DNA of 33,282 nt from Sulfurimonas sp. GTDB taxonomy: Bacteria; Campylobacterota; Campylobacteria; Campylobacterales; Sulfurimonadaceae. The DNA is taken from contig VMSZ01000053.1 of NCBI GenBank assembly GCA_013791885.1, positions 1-33,282 of the forward strand. The letters run 5' to 3'. Shown piece by piece: positions 8,078 to 15,789 of the stretch; the stretch's first letter is position 1; each line of letters begins with the position of its first letter. The translations under genes and the position numbers were made by a program. The notes under the pieces were generated by a model. That model was not told where the DNA came from and searched no databases. It worked only from the letters and a program-made list of their open reading frames with translations.

Positions 8078-9817
8078 ATGAGGGACAATATAGATACAAA
8101 CTTGAGAGATTTGCCAACACCAAGGAAACCCACAATGCAAAAAACTAATAATAGTAAAAAAAATTTATTAAATTCACAACAACCTACAAAACAATACAGA
8201 GTAAATTTAACGCTTCCCAATATCATTAATTTAGACTTAGTTGATGCATGGATAAGTCAGGTACTTGAGATAGATGAAGATACTTCATGCAACGGCAGTG
8301 ACATGAATAAACTTGCATATAAAGCACTTTTTATAATAAAAAACTTGTTGCAAAATTCACAAATCCCCGCTTTTTATACAGGTACAGTTGTCAATATAAT
8401 TTCCCAAGACAATAACAGCTATGCGATTGATTTGGCAATTGTTGATATTAATTTTATTGATGATGCACATGTAAAAAAAACTGTCAACTTTGCGTTTAAA
8501 GTACTTTTTTGGATGATGAAAAATGAAATCACACCTCAAAATAGGCAAGAGTTTTATAAGGCCTGTCTCAATGAGATAATCAATCCTATCACATCCGTAC
8601 AGCCAATCGGGATATCTAGAATCCATACTTTAAAGGCAGCATATTATAAAAATATTCCTTTTATACATTTGGGCGATGGAGTTTATCAGCTCGGCTGGGG
8701 AAGCAAGGCGAAAAAGTTAGATAGAAGCATAAGTGAAGCTGACAGTGCAATTGGTTCCAAGCTCTCACAAAATAAAGTCAATACTGCTAATTTACTTAGA
8801 CTCGCTGGATTACCCGCTCCATTGCATGGAGTCGTAAACAACAACGCAAATGCACTGCATGTAGCAAAACAACTTGGCTATCCTGTGGTGGTAAAACCCT
8901 CGGACCTTGATAGAGGTGAAGGTGTAAGTGTTGACATCACGCATGACACCCAACTTATAAAAGCATTTGAAGAAGCATTCACACTCTCTAAGTCAAAAAA
9001 AATTTTAGTTGAAAAGCAGGCTAAAGGAATGTGTCATAGACTATTTGTGGCACAGAACGAATTACTGTATGCGGTTGAAAGACTCCCTATTTCCGTAAAA
9101 GGTGATGGCATAAAAACAGTAGCCCGATTGATAGATGAAGCAAATAACATTCAAAATGCAAGAGCTCCGTGGCTTAGGTCTAAGCCGTTTCCACATGACG
9201 CTTTAGCATACAAAGAAATTGAAAAACATGGGTTTAGTTTACACTCTGTTCCAAAAGAAGGAACTTGGATACCGCTAAGAGATATAGAATCTACAAAGTG
9301 GGGAGGACGAAGTGAAAATGTTACAGAGATAGTGCATCCTGATAATATTGATATTGCTATCAGAGCCGCTAAACTCTTTGGATTGAATATTGCAGGAATA
9401 GACATTATAACTGCAGACATCTCCCAACCCTGGTATCAAACAGGTGCAATTATCAATGAAGTGAATTTTGCTCCTATGTTTGGTGTAGGAGAGACATCAC
9501 GGAGCTCTATGCCGGCTTTTTTTGATAAGTTTATAGAAGGAGACGGGAGAATCCCTCTGGAGATATTTGTAGGGGAAGATGAAGAAACTCTTAAAAAAGC
9601 AAAACGCAGACAACAAAAGCTCATAAAAACAGGCTTGAGATGCTATTTGTCAACTGCCATGATAACTTTTGATGAGAGAGACAGTGAAGTTAAATTTATG
9701 CATCACAGCATCTTAATGAAAGCGCAGGCACTATTACTCAATCACAATGTGGATGCAGTAATATTTGTCGTTGAAACTGAGGGAATAAAGGAAGTTCTGC
9801 TTGAGCGTCTTGGATAG
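8078..9817 (+). CDS. Cyanophycin-synthetase-like ATP-grasp ligase, second copy
   Basis: An ATP-grasp ligase of 579 aa, paralogous in layout to the gene at 4877. It has an N-terminal domain to about 200, then YQLGWGS (about 203) and ISEADSAIGSKLSQNK, close to the CphA core. GYPVVVKPSDLDRGEGV, VEKQAKGMCHRLFV, VKGDGIKTVARLIDEAN and the catalytic EVN (about 461-463) follow. After GRIPLE (about 490) comes a short Mur-ligase-like remnant without a P-loop, ending in VDAVIFVVETEGIKEVLLERLG-type sequence. The start is ATG 8078: GGAG at 8068-8071 is six bases upstream, whereas ATG 8072 abuts it. The stop of the BKACE gene lies inside this ribosome site, so the two are tightly coupled. It probably makes a second amide bond in the same product. 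Confidence 0.82.
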   Translation: MRDNIDTNLRDLPTPRKPTMQKTNNSKKNLLNSQQPTKQYRVNLTLPNIINLDLVDAWISQVLEIDEDTSCNGSDMNKLAYKALFIIKNLLQNSQIPAFYTGTVVNIISQDNNSYAIDLAIVDINFIDDAHVKKTVNFAFKVLFWMMKNEITPQNRQEFYKACLNEIINPITSVQPIGISRIHTLKAAYYKNIPFIHLGDGVYQLGWGSKAKKLDRSISEADSAIGSKLSQNKVNTANLLRLAGLPAPLHGVVNNNANALHVAKQLGYPVVVKPSDLDRGEGVSVDITHDTQLIKAFEEAFTLSKSKKILVEKQAKGMCHRLFVAQNELLYAVERLPISVKGDGIKTVARLIDEANNIQNARAPWLRSKPFPHDALAYKEIEKHGFSLHSVPKEGTWIPLRDIESTKWGGRSENVTEIVHPDNIDIAIRAAKLFGLNIAGIDIITADISQPWYQTGAIINEVNFAPMFGVGETSRSSMPAFFDKFIEGDGRIPLEIFVGEDEETLKKAKRRQQKLIKTGLRCYLSTAMITFDERDSEVKFMHHSILMKAQALLLNHNVDAVIFVVETEGIKEVLLERLG

Positions 9818-9943
9818 TTAGAATTTCAATACGTTACTTCGAAGGCTTGCGTTTACTCCGCTTTCGTTCCCGCTTACGCCGACTCTTGTTGTTGAACAAG
9901 CACTAAAAAATAAAAATATTATAAGAATAACAGTTATTTTCAT
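9818..9943 (-). CDS. Small lipoprotein (41 aa)
   Basis: A short open frame on the minus strand. The translation begins MKITVILIIFLFFSAC and continues STTRVGVSGNES, ending in NVLKF. A lysine, a hydrophobic stretch and FSAC (C16) make a lipoprotein signal with a slightly atypical -3 residue. GAAGGA lies six bases before the ATG, which supports real translation. It begins 18 bases after the stop of cysQ, so it is probably the last gene of the sulfate-activation operon. It ends one base from the stop of the convergent ATP-grasp gene. The mature part would be only about 26 residues. Function unknown; small Campylobacterota lipoproteins of this shape are often overlooked. Confidence 0.6.
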   Translation of the reverse strand: MKITVILIIFLFFSACSTTRVGVSGNESGVNASLRSNVLKF

Positions 9944-9961
9944 ACATATCCTTCAAATAAA

Positions 9962-10765
9962 TTACACCACTACAAACCAAGGATTTAGCAGATTTTCTTT
10001 GTTATACAATACACATTTCAAGTTAAAAGTATTTGATGTCAAGTATCCTGCGGCAGTTATACTTTCATCATAAATGTAAACATTCTTACCGCTCTCAAGC
10101 ACTATCGCATGTGCAGCGGCTGTGTCCCATTCCATTGTCGGAGCAAGACGGGGATAGATATCTGCCACACCCTCGGCAACCATGCAAAGTTTTAAACTGC
10201 TTCCTTTTGAGGACAACTCTATATGTTTTGCAGTAAGTGCTATTTTATCTATAAAATCTTGCGTTTGAATAGAGAGATGTGATTTTGAAGCCACTGCCGT
10301 TAAACTTTCTTGCGGATTACTATTAAGAAATAGAGGCATTTTTTGTCCATTTTTAAAAGCGCCCTCTCCTTTTTTTGCATAATAAATCTCATGAAGTGCC
10401 GGTGCATATACAACACCTAGAACAGGGATATGATTAGCAATAAGAGCTATATTTACCGTAAATTCATCATTTTTCTTGATGAATTCTTTTGTTCCGTCTA
10501 TCGGATCTATACACCAATAATATTTCCAATTTTTTCTTGTCTCATAATCTACCTGCTTGTTTTCTTCTGACATTATTGGAATGTTTGGATACAGCTCCGC
10601 TAATGCTCTGCAAATTATTTCGTTTGATTTTTTATCTGCCTCGGTAAGCGGTGAACTGTCCTCTTTATACTCTACAGTAAAATCTTTTTTGTATATTTCC
10701 ATAATAGCGCTGCCGGCTGAGAGAGCTATCTGTTTAATATCTTCTATATCTATTTGTTCAATCAT
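9962..10765 (-). CDS. cysQ: 3'(2'),5'-bisphosphate nucleotidase
   Basis: Inositol-monophosphatase superfamily enzyme that hydrolyses PAP to AMP, relieving the inhibition PAP exerts on PAPS-using enzymes. Visible motifs are PIMSEEN (metal glutamate), DPIDGTKEFI (the family's DP-D-GT motif with the TKEF extension typical of CysQ) and EWDTAAAHAIV near the C-terminus. Length of 267 aa is normal. The ATG overlaps the end of cysC by eight bases, so they are translationally coupled. Context in an APS/PAPS operon supports PAP rather than inositol phosphate as the substrate. Cytoplasmic or peripheral. Confidence 0.9.
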   Translation of the reverse strand: MIEQIDIEDIKQIALSAGSAIMEIYKKDFTVEYKEDSSPLTEADKKSNEIICRALAELYPNIPIMSEENKQVDYETRKNWKYYWCIDPIDGTKEFIKKNDEFTVNIALIANHIPVLGVVYAPALHEIYYAKKGEGAFKNGQKMPLFLNSNPQESLTAVASKSHLSIQTQDFIDKIALTAKHIELSSKGSSLKLCMVAEGVADIYPRLAPTMEWDTAAAHAIVLESGKNVYIYDESITAAGYLTSNTFNLKCVLYNKENLLNPWFVVV

Positions 10766-11360
10766 TTATGTAACCATTTTGCAGCAGATAATCTATAATC
10801 AGCTGGACACTTTCTCTGAGAGTTGTTTCAGCAGGTTTAAGATGTATTTGCGCATGTCGAGGTGGTTCATAAGGGCTGTCTACCCCGGTGAAGTTTGCTA
10901 TCTCTTTATTTCTGGCTTTTTTATACAGTCCTTTAGGGTCTCTTTGTTCACAAATTTCAAGAGGTGTGTCTACAAAAATTTCTATAAATTCACCATCTTC
11001 GAGTAGGCTTCCCGCTATTTGTCTATCACTCTCAAACGGACTGATAAAAGCGCTTAAAACAATAAGCCCGGCATCTACAAAAAGCTTGCTGACTTCACCG
11101 ATTCGACGGATATTTTCTATTCGCTCATCTTCACTAAAGCCTAAATCTTTGTTGAGTGCGTGTCTTACATTATCACCATCAAGAAGATATGTTTTAATAT
11201 TTCTTTGAAACAGCTCCGCTTCAAGTACATTTGCAATTGTAGATTTACCGCTTCCGCTAAGCCCTGTAAACCATAAAACGCAAGGCTTTTGTTTGAATGA
11301 TTGTGCTCTTTTTTCTTTAGTGATACTTTGATTATGCCAAACTATATTTTTATCCATCAT
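10758..11360 (-). CDS. cysC: Adenylylsulfate (APS) kinase
   Basis: Phosphorylates APS to PAPS using ATP. P-loop GLSGSGKST at 33-41; DGDNVRH at 61-67 carries the conserved DGD motif and the APS-contacting arginine; GFSEDERIENIRRIGEV and AFISPF follow, the serine of the latter being the residue phosphorylated in some CysC enzymes. KNFTGVD-like NFTGVDSPYEPP closes the fold. At 200 aa it is a standalone enzyme with all motifs intact. It starts in ATGA overlap with the DUF2061-kinase gene before it and overlaps cysQ after it. Compare the degenerate sister kinase at 11357. Confidence 0.93.
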   Translation of the reverse strand: MMDKNIVWHNQSITKEKRAQSFKQKPCVLWFTGLSGSGKSTIANVLEAELFQRNIKTYLLDGDNVRHALNKDLGFSEDERIENIRRIGEVSKLFVDAGLIVLSAFISPFESDRQIAGSLLEDGEFIEIFVDTPLEICEQRDPKGLYKKARNKEIANFTGVDSPYEPPRHAQIHLKPAETTLRESVQLIIDYLLQNGYIND

Positions 11361-12082
11361 TTTACATATCTTTTTTTGATATATTTTACAATAACCTCAA
11401 CGGACTCTTCAATAGATTCTTTATCCGTATCTATCACTATCTCAGCATGCTGGGGTTCTTCATAGATATCATTCACGCCCGTAAAATTTTTATATTCACC
11501 TCTGATGGCTTTTTCATATTTCCCTTTTGTGTCTCTGGCCTTACAAGTTTCTATGTCAGCCTTTACATAAACCACACAATTATTTTTTACCATATCCCTA
11601 ATTGCTTTTCTGGATTCTCTATAGGGGCTTACAAATGAAGCTACTGTTGAAATAGAGTTATTTTGAAGAGTTTTTATAAGATGCCCTATGCGGTACATAT
11701 GCATATTTCTCTCTTCTCTGCTGAATCCAATATCAGGTATGAGTTCTCTTACATCTTTAGAGTCTATTCTCTCAAGAGGAATATCCAGTTTCGCGAGTTC
11801 TTTAAATACGGCATCAGCTAGTGTTGTCTTTCCGCTAAGAGGCAATCCGGTGAACCAAATATTGAAAGGTTCTACCTTTTTTCTGCCCCATTTAATTTGA
11901 ACCCAAAGCCTTTCATGCACCCAATAAAGTAGAATTTTTACAAAACTCTCAACAACTCCGGCAGCAATCGCCAAGTCAAGTCTTCCAAAGAAAATATAAA
12001 CAATTATTACAGTTGTTGCGGTAGCAAAAATCCTCCAGCTAACCCCTTTGGCAATTGAACGAAGATTTTTATCTTTATACAT
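11357..12082 (-). CDS. DUF2061 membrane domain fused to a divergent APS kinase
   Basis: Residues 1-65 or so are a DUF2061 domain with two membrane helices (about 15-33 and 38-56; RSIAKGVSWRIFATATT and VVESFVKILLYWVHER are characteristic). From about 72 it is an APS-kinase domain: P-loop GLPLSGKTT at 79-87, SFVSPY and KNFTGVNDIYEEP. The DGD motif of CysC is replaced by D107-S108-K109, and the ENIRR block by MHMYR, so APS binding or phosphate transfer may differ. The start is the ATG at 12082, which shares one base with the cysN stop (TAATG) and has CAAGGAA upstream. An in-frame GTG at 12103 is less likely. It could anchor the PAPS-making enzymes at the membrane or act on another substrate. The fusion is clear; the activity is not. 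Confidence 0.8.
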   Translation of the reverse strand: MYKDKNLRSIAKGVSWRIFATATTVIIVYIFFGRLDLAIAAGVVESFVKILLYWVHERLWVQIKWGRKKVEPFNIWFTGLPLSGKTTLADAVFKELAKLDIPLERIDSKDVRELIPDIGFSREERNMHMYRIGHLIKTLQNNSISTVASFVSPYRESRKAIRDMVKNNCVVYVKADIETCKARDTKGKYEKAIRGEYKNFTGVNDIYEEPQHAEIVIDTDKESIEESVEVIVKYIKKRYVK

Positions 12083-13533
12083 TAAATTTCCTTGCAATTC
12101 CACTCAGGATATGTATTTCTGATGTATGCATTGAGGTCTCTTTCTTCTTGTGAATATTTTCTAGTATCTGTCGGAGTATTCCCCAATATAGAAGAGATTA
12201 CCATCCCTGCGCCTACTGTTTCATTTGTATATTTGTCTATGACTATAAAGCTTCCTGTGTTTCTGTTTTTTTCATAAGAATCTACTGCAATGGCCCTGTC
12301 TAAATTTAAAGTACATTTTGCGATATCATTTAAATCTAATGTATTTGCTTTTAATTCTTCGAATGTATTAATATCTTTTTTATATACGATGGAATGAAAG
12401 CTGCCATTTATTACAGACGTTGCTCTTTTGATGATATAGTTTGCGTTTAACTGCATCGGTACTTCATTCATCCACACCAGCATTACACTGAATTTATTTG
12501 AAACATCAAGAGTAGAATCCGATTTTACTATCATATCGCCTCTGCTGATGTCTATTTCATCTTCAAGTGTCAGTGTCGTGGACATAGGTGCGAATGCTGT
12601 TTGTATAGTCTCTATACTTTCATCTTTTAATTTGGGTCGAAGCTCTTTTATATCGTTTGAAACTATTGATTTTACTCTGCTTGTTTTTTTAGACGGAAGT
12701 ACGGTTATTGCATCTCCCACACTAATACTTCCGCTTGCTATAGTTCCGCAGAACCCTCTAAAATTCAAATGTGGACGGTTTACGTACTGAACAGGAAATC
12801 TAAAATTATTATTTTCTTCTCTCTGAAGGTCTATCGTATCTAAAAGTGTCATAAGAGGTGCATCTGTATACCATGATGATTTTTTACTTACATTTACTAT
12901 GTTGTCACCGTCAATAGCTGAGATAGGAATATATTTAAAGGTTATCCCTTTATGGCTTGGCAGTTTAGGAATTATTCTTTCATACTCACTTTTTATCTGT
13001 GCAAATTTTTCCTCTGAAAAATCTACCAAGTCCATTTTATTAATAGCTACGATGATATTTTTAATACCAAGAAGTGAGACTATATAAGAATGTCTTTTTG
13101 TTTGAGTAAGAACTCCTAGTCTTGCATCTATCAGTATTATGGCGATATCTGCAGTAGATGCACCGGTTACCATGTTTCTGGTGTATTGTTCATGCCCTGG
13201 TGTGTCGGCTATGATAAATTTTCTTTTTTGGGTTGAAAAAAATCGATAAGCTACATCAATGGTTATGCCTTGTTCTCTTTCGCTGGCAAGTCCGTCAACC
13301 AAGAGAGCCAAGTCTATCTTATCACCTGTAGTTCCACTTTTTTTACTATCTTTTTCTATAGCACTTAACTGATCATCAAATATCTTTTTACTGTCGTATA
13401 AAAGCCTACCAATGAGGGTTGACTTTCCATCATCAACACTTCCGCAAGTTATAAATCTGCATATTTCTTTATTTTCATGCTCTTTGAGGTACTTTTCAAT
13501 ATTTTTGGCTATTAACTCTGAGTCATACGCCAT
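12082..13533 (-). CDS. cysN: Sulfate adenylyltransferase subunit 1 (GTPase)
   Basis: The GTPase subunit of ATP sulfurylase, related to EF-Tu. G1 is GSVDDGKST at 31-39, G3 is DTPGHEQ at 111-117 and G4 is NKMD at 166-169. GTP hydrolysis by CysN drives APS formation by CysD. REQGITIDVAYRFF is the switch I region typical of CysN. The beta-barrel domains follow to residue 483. There is no fused C-terminal CysC kinase, consistent with the two separate kinase genes downstream. The start codon overlaps the cysD stop by one base (TAATG), and the same junction occurs at its own 3' end. Role: assimilatory sulfate activation, cytoplasm. Confidence 0.94.
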   Translation of the reverse strand: MAYDSELIAKNIEKYLKEHENKEICRFITCGSVDDGKSTLIGRLLYDSKKIFDDQLSAIEKDSKKSGTTGDKIDLALLVDGLASEREQGITIDVAYRFFSTQKRKFIIADTPGHEQYTRNMVTGASTADIAIILIDARLGVLTQTKRHSYIVSLLGIKNIIVAINKMDLVDFSEEKFAQIKSEYERIIPKLPSHKGITFKYIPISAIDGDNIVNVSKKSSWYTDAPLMTLLDTIDLQREENNNFRFPVQYVNRPHLNFRGFCGTIASGSISVGDAITVLPSKKTSRVKSIVSNDIKELRPKLKDESIETIQTAFAPMSTTLTLEDEIDISRGDMIVKSDSTLDVSNKFSVMLVWMNEVPMQLNANYIIKRATSVINGSFHSIVYKKDINTFEELKANTLDLNDIAKCTLNLDRAIAVDSYEKNRNTGSFIVIDKYTNETVGAGMVISSILGNTPTDTRKYSQEERDLNAYIRNTYPEWNCKEI

Positions 13534-14459
13534 TAAAAGTATCCCTCTTGTTTTTTCTTCTCCATCGAAGCATTGCTGTCACCGTCTATAAGCCGTCCCT
13601 GCCGTTCACTTGTTGTAGTAAGCAGCATTTCTTGAATGATTTCAAGCAAAGTAGAAGCCGAAGAATTCACAGCACCTGTAAGCGGATAACACCCGAGTGT
13701 TCTAAACCTTACAAGTTCTTCTTTTGCGGTATCTGCCAGCTCTTTTGGCATCCTCTCATCATCTACCATGATTTTAGTGCCCATATACTCTATTACAGGT
13801 CTTTTTTTTGCAAAATAAAGTTCTGGTATCGAAATATTTTCCAGATAAATATATTGCCAAATGTCCAGCTCCGTCCAGTTCGAAAGAGGAAATACTCTTA
13901 TACTTTCACCTTTTTTATGTCTTGCGTTATAAATATTCCAAAGCTCAGGTCTTTGATTTTTAGGATCCCACCTGTGATTTTCATCTCTAAAAGAGTAGAT
14001 ACGCTCTTTGGCCCGGCTTTTTTCTTCATCACGTCTCGCTCCCCCAAATACAGCATCATATTTTTTAAGATTAAGTATCTGCTTTAAGCCTTCTGTTTTC
14101 ATGATATCTGTATGAAGTTCTGAACCGTGGGTAAAAGGTGAGATGTTCATCTCATCGCCTTTAGGATTTGAATAAACAATAAGCTCCATACCGACTTCTT
14201 TGGCACGGCGGTCACGAAATTCTATCATTTCTTTAAATTTCCATTTGGTGTCTACATGCACAAGCGGTAATGGCGGGATGGAAGGATAAAATGCTTTTTG
14301 AAGGAGATGAAGCATCACGGAACTGTCTTTTCCTACACTGTAGAGCATAGCCGGATTATCAAACTCTGCGATAACCTCTCTCATAATATGAATAGATTCT
14401 GCTTCTAATTGCTTAAGGTGTGTTAACTTAGTGGCTTGATCCAAAATAATCCTCTTCAT
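13533..14459 (-). CDS. cysD: Sulfate adenylyltransferase subunit 2
   Basis: The catalytic ATP pyrophosphatase-type subunit of ATP sulfurylase: ATP + sulfate gives APS + PPi. The PP-loop-like motif SVGKDSS is at 41-47. [17 protein letters not shown] is the family's N-terminal signature, and [21 protein letters not shown] and [15 protein letters not shown] are also characteristic. Length is 308 aa against about 302 in enterobacteria. No strong ribosome site is visible before the ATG, but the N-terminus aligns with known CysD. It follows the small unknown gene by 36 bases and couples to cysN through TAATG. Confidence 0.94.
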   Translation of the reverse strand: MKRIILDQATKLTHLKQLEAESIHIMREVIAEFDNPAMLYSVGKDSSVMLHLLQKAFYPSIPPLPLVHVDTKWKFKEMIEFRDRRAKEVGMELIVYSNPKGDEMNISPFTHGSELHTDIMKTEGLKQILNLKKYDAVFGGARRDEEKSRAKERIYSFRDENHRWDPKNQRPELWNIYNARHKKGESIRVFPLSNWTELDIWQYIYLENISIPELYFAKKRPVIEYMGTKIMVDDERMPKELADTAKEELVRFRTLGCYPLTGAVNSSASTLLEIIQEMLLTTTSERQGRLIDGDSNASMEKKKQEGYF

Positions 14460-14495
14460 TGAGCGGTGATAATATCATATTTCCACTTATACCAA

Positions 14496-14762
14496 CTAAA
14501 TCTTTTTAACAGTTTTAATCATGCGTGACAAATCAAACTCTATAATTTCATACTTACACTCTATGCTAATTAAACACTTGCTTTTACTGAGTGTTTGCGG
14601 CATCTGAATATCTTCAAGCAGCTTCATATTCTCATTTGTCACTGGGTCATGTGCGTAGAGTGTACTTTCTTTCACAAAAAAAGTCCTTCCCCCGCCGCAG
14701 CCGTCACCGATGATGCCCTCACAAACAAGCGGAGAATCTAAATCAAAACCATGAATCGTCAA
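14496..14762 (-). CDS. Small hypothetical protein (88 aa), TTG start
   Basis: An unrecognised soluble protein. It carries a glycine/cysteine-rich block GIIGDGCGGGRTFFV near residues 16-30, a further cysteine in CLISIECKYEIIEFDL, and no signal peptide or membrane helix. The frame opens at TTG 14762 inside the 3' end of the preceding membrane-protein gene (20-base overlap), with GAAGAA a few bases before it. No ATG appears in this frame until MKLLED, so TTG is the likely start. The compact overlap with genes on both sides argues that it is real. Function unknown. Confidence 0.5.
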   Translation of the reverse strand: MTIHGFDLDSPLVCEGIIGDGCGGGRTFFVKESTLYAHDPVTNENMKLLEDIQMPQTLSKSKCLISIECKYEIIEFDLSRMIKTVKKI

Positions 14763-15123
14763 GGCATTCTTCTTTGGTCTCTTTTACAAATTCCAAGTAA
14801 TCACTGCTGTTTTTATCAAGTGCTTGGTATGTTTCGTACGGGTACTCTTTAAAGATATTCTCATCCAGACATTTGCACAGGGTTTCGTTATTTTCCTGTA
14901 AACATGCTGCGTTTACTTCACTCTTAAGAGAGTCATTCCAAGTAATATAGCTATTGTAAAACGGTATTGCCGTCCAGATAAAAAAACCTATCGTCAGAGC
15001 AATATTTGTCAGATACTCTTTTTTTTGTGTCTGAAAATATTTTTTCGCATCATAAATGATAAAAAGCAAAAAAACTATCTCTAAACTTATAATAAACCAA
15101 TCTTCGCTGAAAAAACTAAACAT
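14743..15123 (-). CDS. Small membrane protein with a cysteine-rich C-terminal domain
   Basis: A 126-residue protein with two predicted membrane helices (about 10-25, IISLEIVFLLFIIY, and about 40-56, NIALTIGFFIWTAIPFY). A charged soluble tail contains CLQENNETLCKCLDENIF, with three clustered cysteines, and a fourth cysteine near the end (ECLDDSWF). Cysteine patterns like this recur in small envelope proteins of Campylobacterota, where they probably form disulfides outside the inner membrane; that placement is inferred. A clear AAAGGAAACAG precedes the ATG. It begins nine bases after tcdA. Function unknown. Confidence 0.6.
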   Translation of the reverse strand: MFSFFSEDWFIISLEIVFLLFIIYDAKKYFQTQKKEYLTNIALTIGFFIWTAIPFYNSYITWNDSLKSEVNAACLQENNETLCKCLDENIFKEYPYETYQALDKNSSDYLEFVKETKEECLDDSWF

Positions 15124-15132
15124 CTGTTTCCT

Positions 15133-15789
15133 TTATTTTTCTTTTATGTTTTTAAGTGCTTGCGCGCACATTACAAGTCCAAAAGTAGCCGTTACACCCA
15201 TGAAACTGCCCTTTTCTTTTGTGATAGCCTCTTCGCTTGAAAAAATAACCGTGTACTTTTTGTTAAAACCGCGTTTTTTAAGTTCATAGCGGATTTTAGA
15301 ACCAAAACGGTCTCCGTAACTCTTCCAAATGTCGCTTACCTGTACTTTTGTCGGGTCCATACGTTTAGCGCTTCCAAAAGAGGAGATGAGTTTTTTGTGG
15401 CATTTTTGAGCCAACGCCAATTTTGCTTTGGTGTCGTCTATTGCGTCCAAAACTACGTCATAACTCTCAAAATCAAAGTCCCAAACCCATTGCTCATCAA
15501 TACGAGTGTTAATAATTGTAAGCTCCGGATAATGTTCTTTAAGTGCCTCAACCTTCGTCTCACCCTCATGAAGCTCCGACCACATTTGACGGTTTTGGTT
15601 TGTTGCATCATAGGTATCAAAATCTACAATGGTAATCTCTTTGACCCCGCTTCGCACTAGACAATCCAGACAAAAACTCCCGACTCCGCCAACGCCTAAA
15701 AGAATGATTTTTGCGTTTTGAAGCTTGGCAAAATCATCGCCCATAAGCATTTTTATGCGATTATACTTCAAGTTCGCCCATCCAAGCAT
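15133..15789 (-). CDS. tcdA: tRNA threonylcarbamoyladenosine dehydratase, ThiF/E1-like
   Basis: E1-like adenylating enzyme that converts t6A37 of tRNA to its cyclic form. LLGVGGVGSFCLDCLVRSG is the nucleotide-binding ThiF motif. VDFDTYDATNQNRQ carries the metal/ATP-binding D, N and R residues. DAIDDTKAKLAL and the later SSFGSAKRMDPTKVQVSDI fit TcdA rather than MoeB or ThiF. Length is 218 aa, slightly shorter than E. coli TcdA at 268 aa. The ATG at 15789 overlaps surE by 29 bases. No good ribosome site is visible, so translation is probably coupled to surE. Confidence 0.87.
   Translation of the reverse strand: MLGWANLKYNRIKMLMGDDFAKLQNAKIILLGVGGVGSFCLDCLVRSGVKEITIVDFDTYDATNQNRQMWSELHEGETKVEALKEHYPELTIINTRIDEQWVWDFDFESYDVVLDAIDDTKAKLALAQKCHKKLISSFGSAKRMDPTKVQVSDIWKSYGDRFGSKIRYELKKRGFNKKYTVIFSSEEAITKEKGSFMGVTATFGLVMCAQALKNIKEK

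Noticed and set aside
4877-9817. True cyanophycin synthetase genes
   Set aside because: Neither protein has the GTNGKTT P-loop or the length (about 870 aa) of CphA, and no cyanophycinase is nearby. They are CphA-like ligases only.
9838-9890. A GC-richer stretch that looked like a short repeat or non-coding RNA
   Set aside because: It is fully explained as coding sequence of the small minus-strand lipoprotein; I found no second copy.
13548-14087. A 179-codon open frame on the + strand opposite cysD
   Set aside because: It lies wholly antisense to a clearly conserved enzyme, has no recognisable domain or ribosome site, and its residues look like a shadow of cysD.
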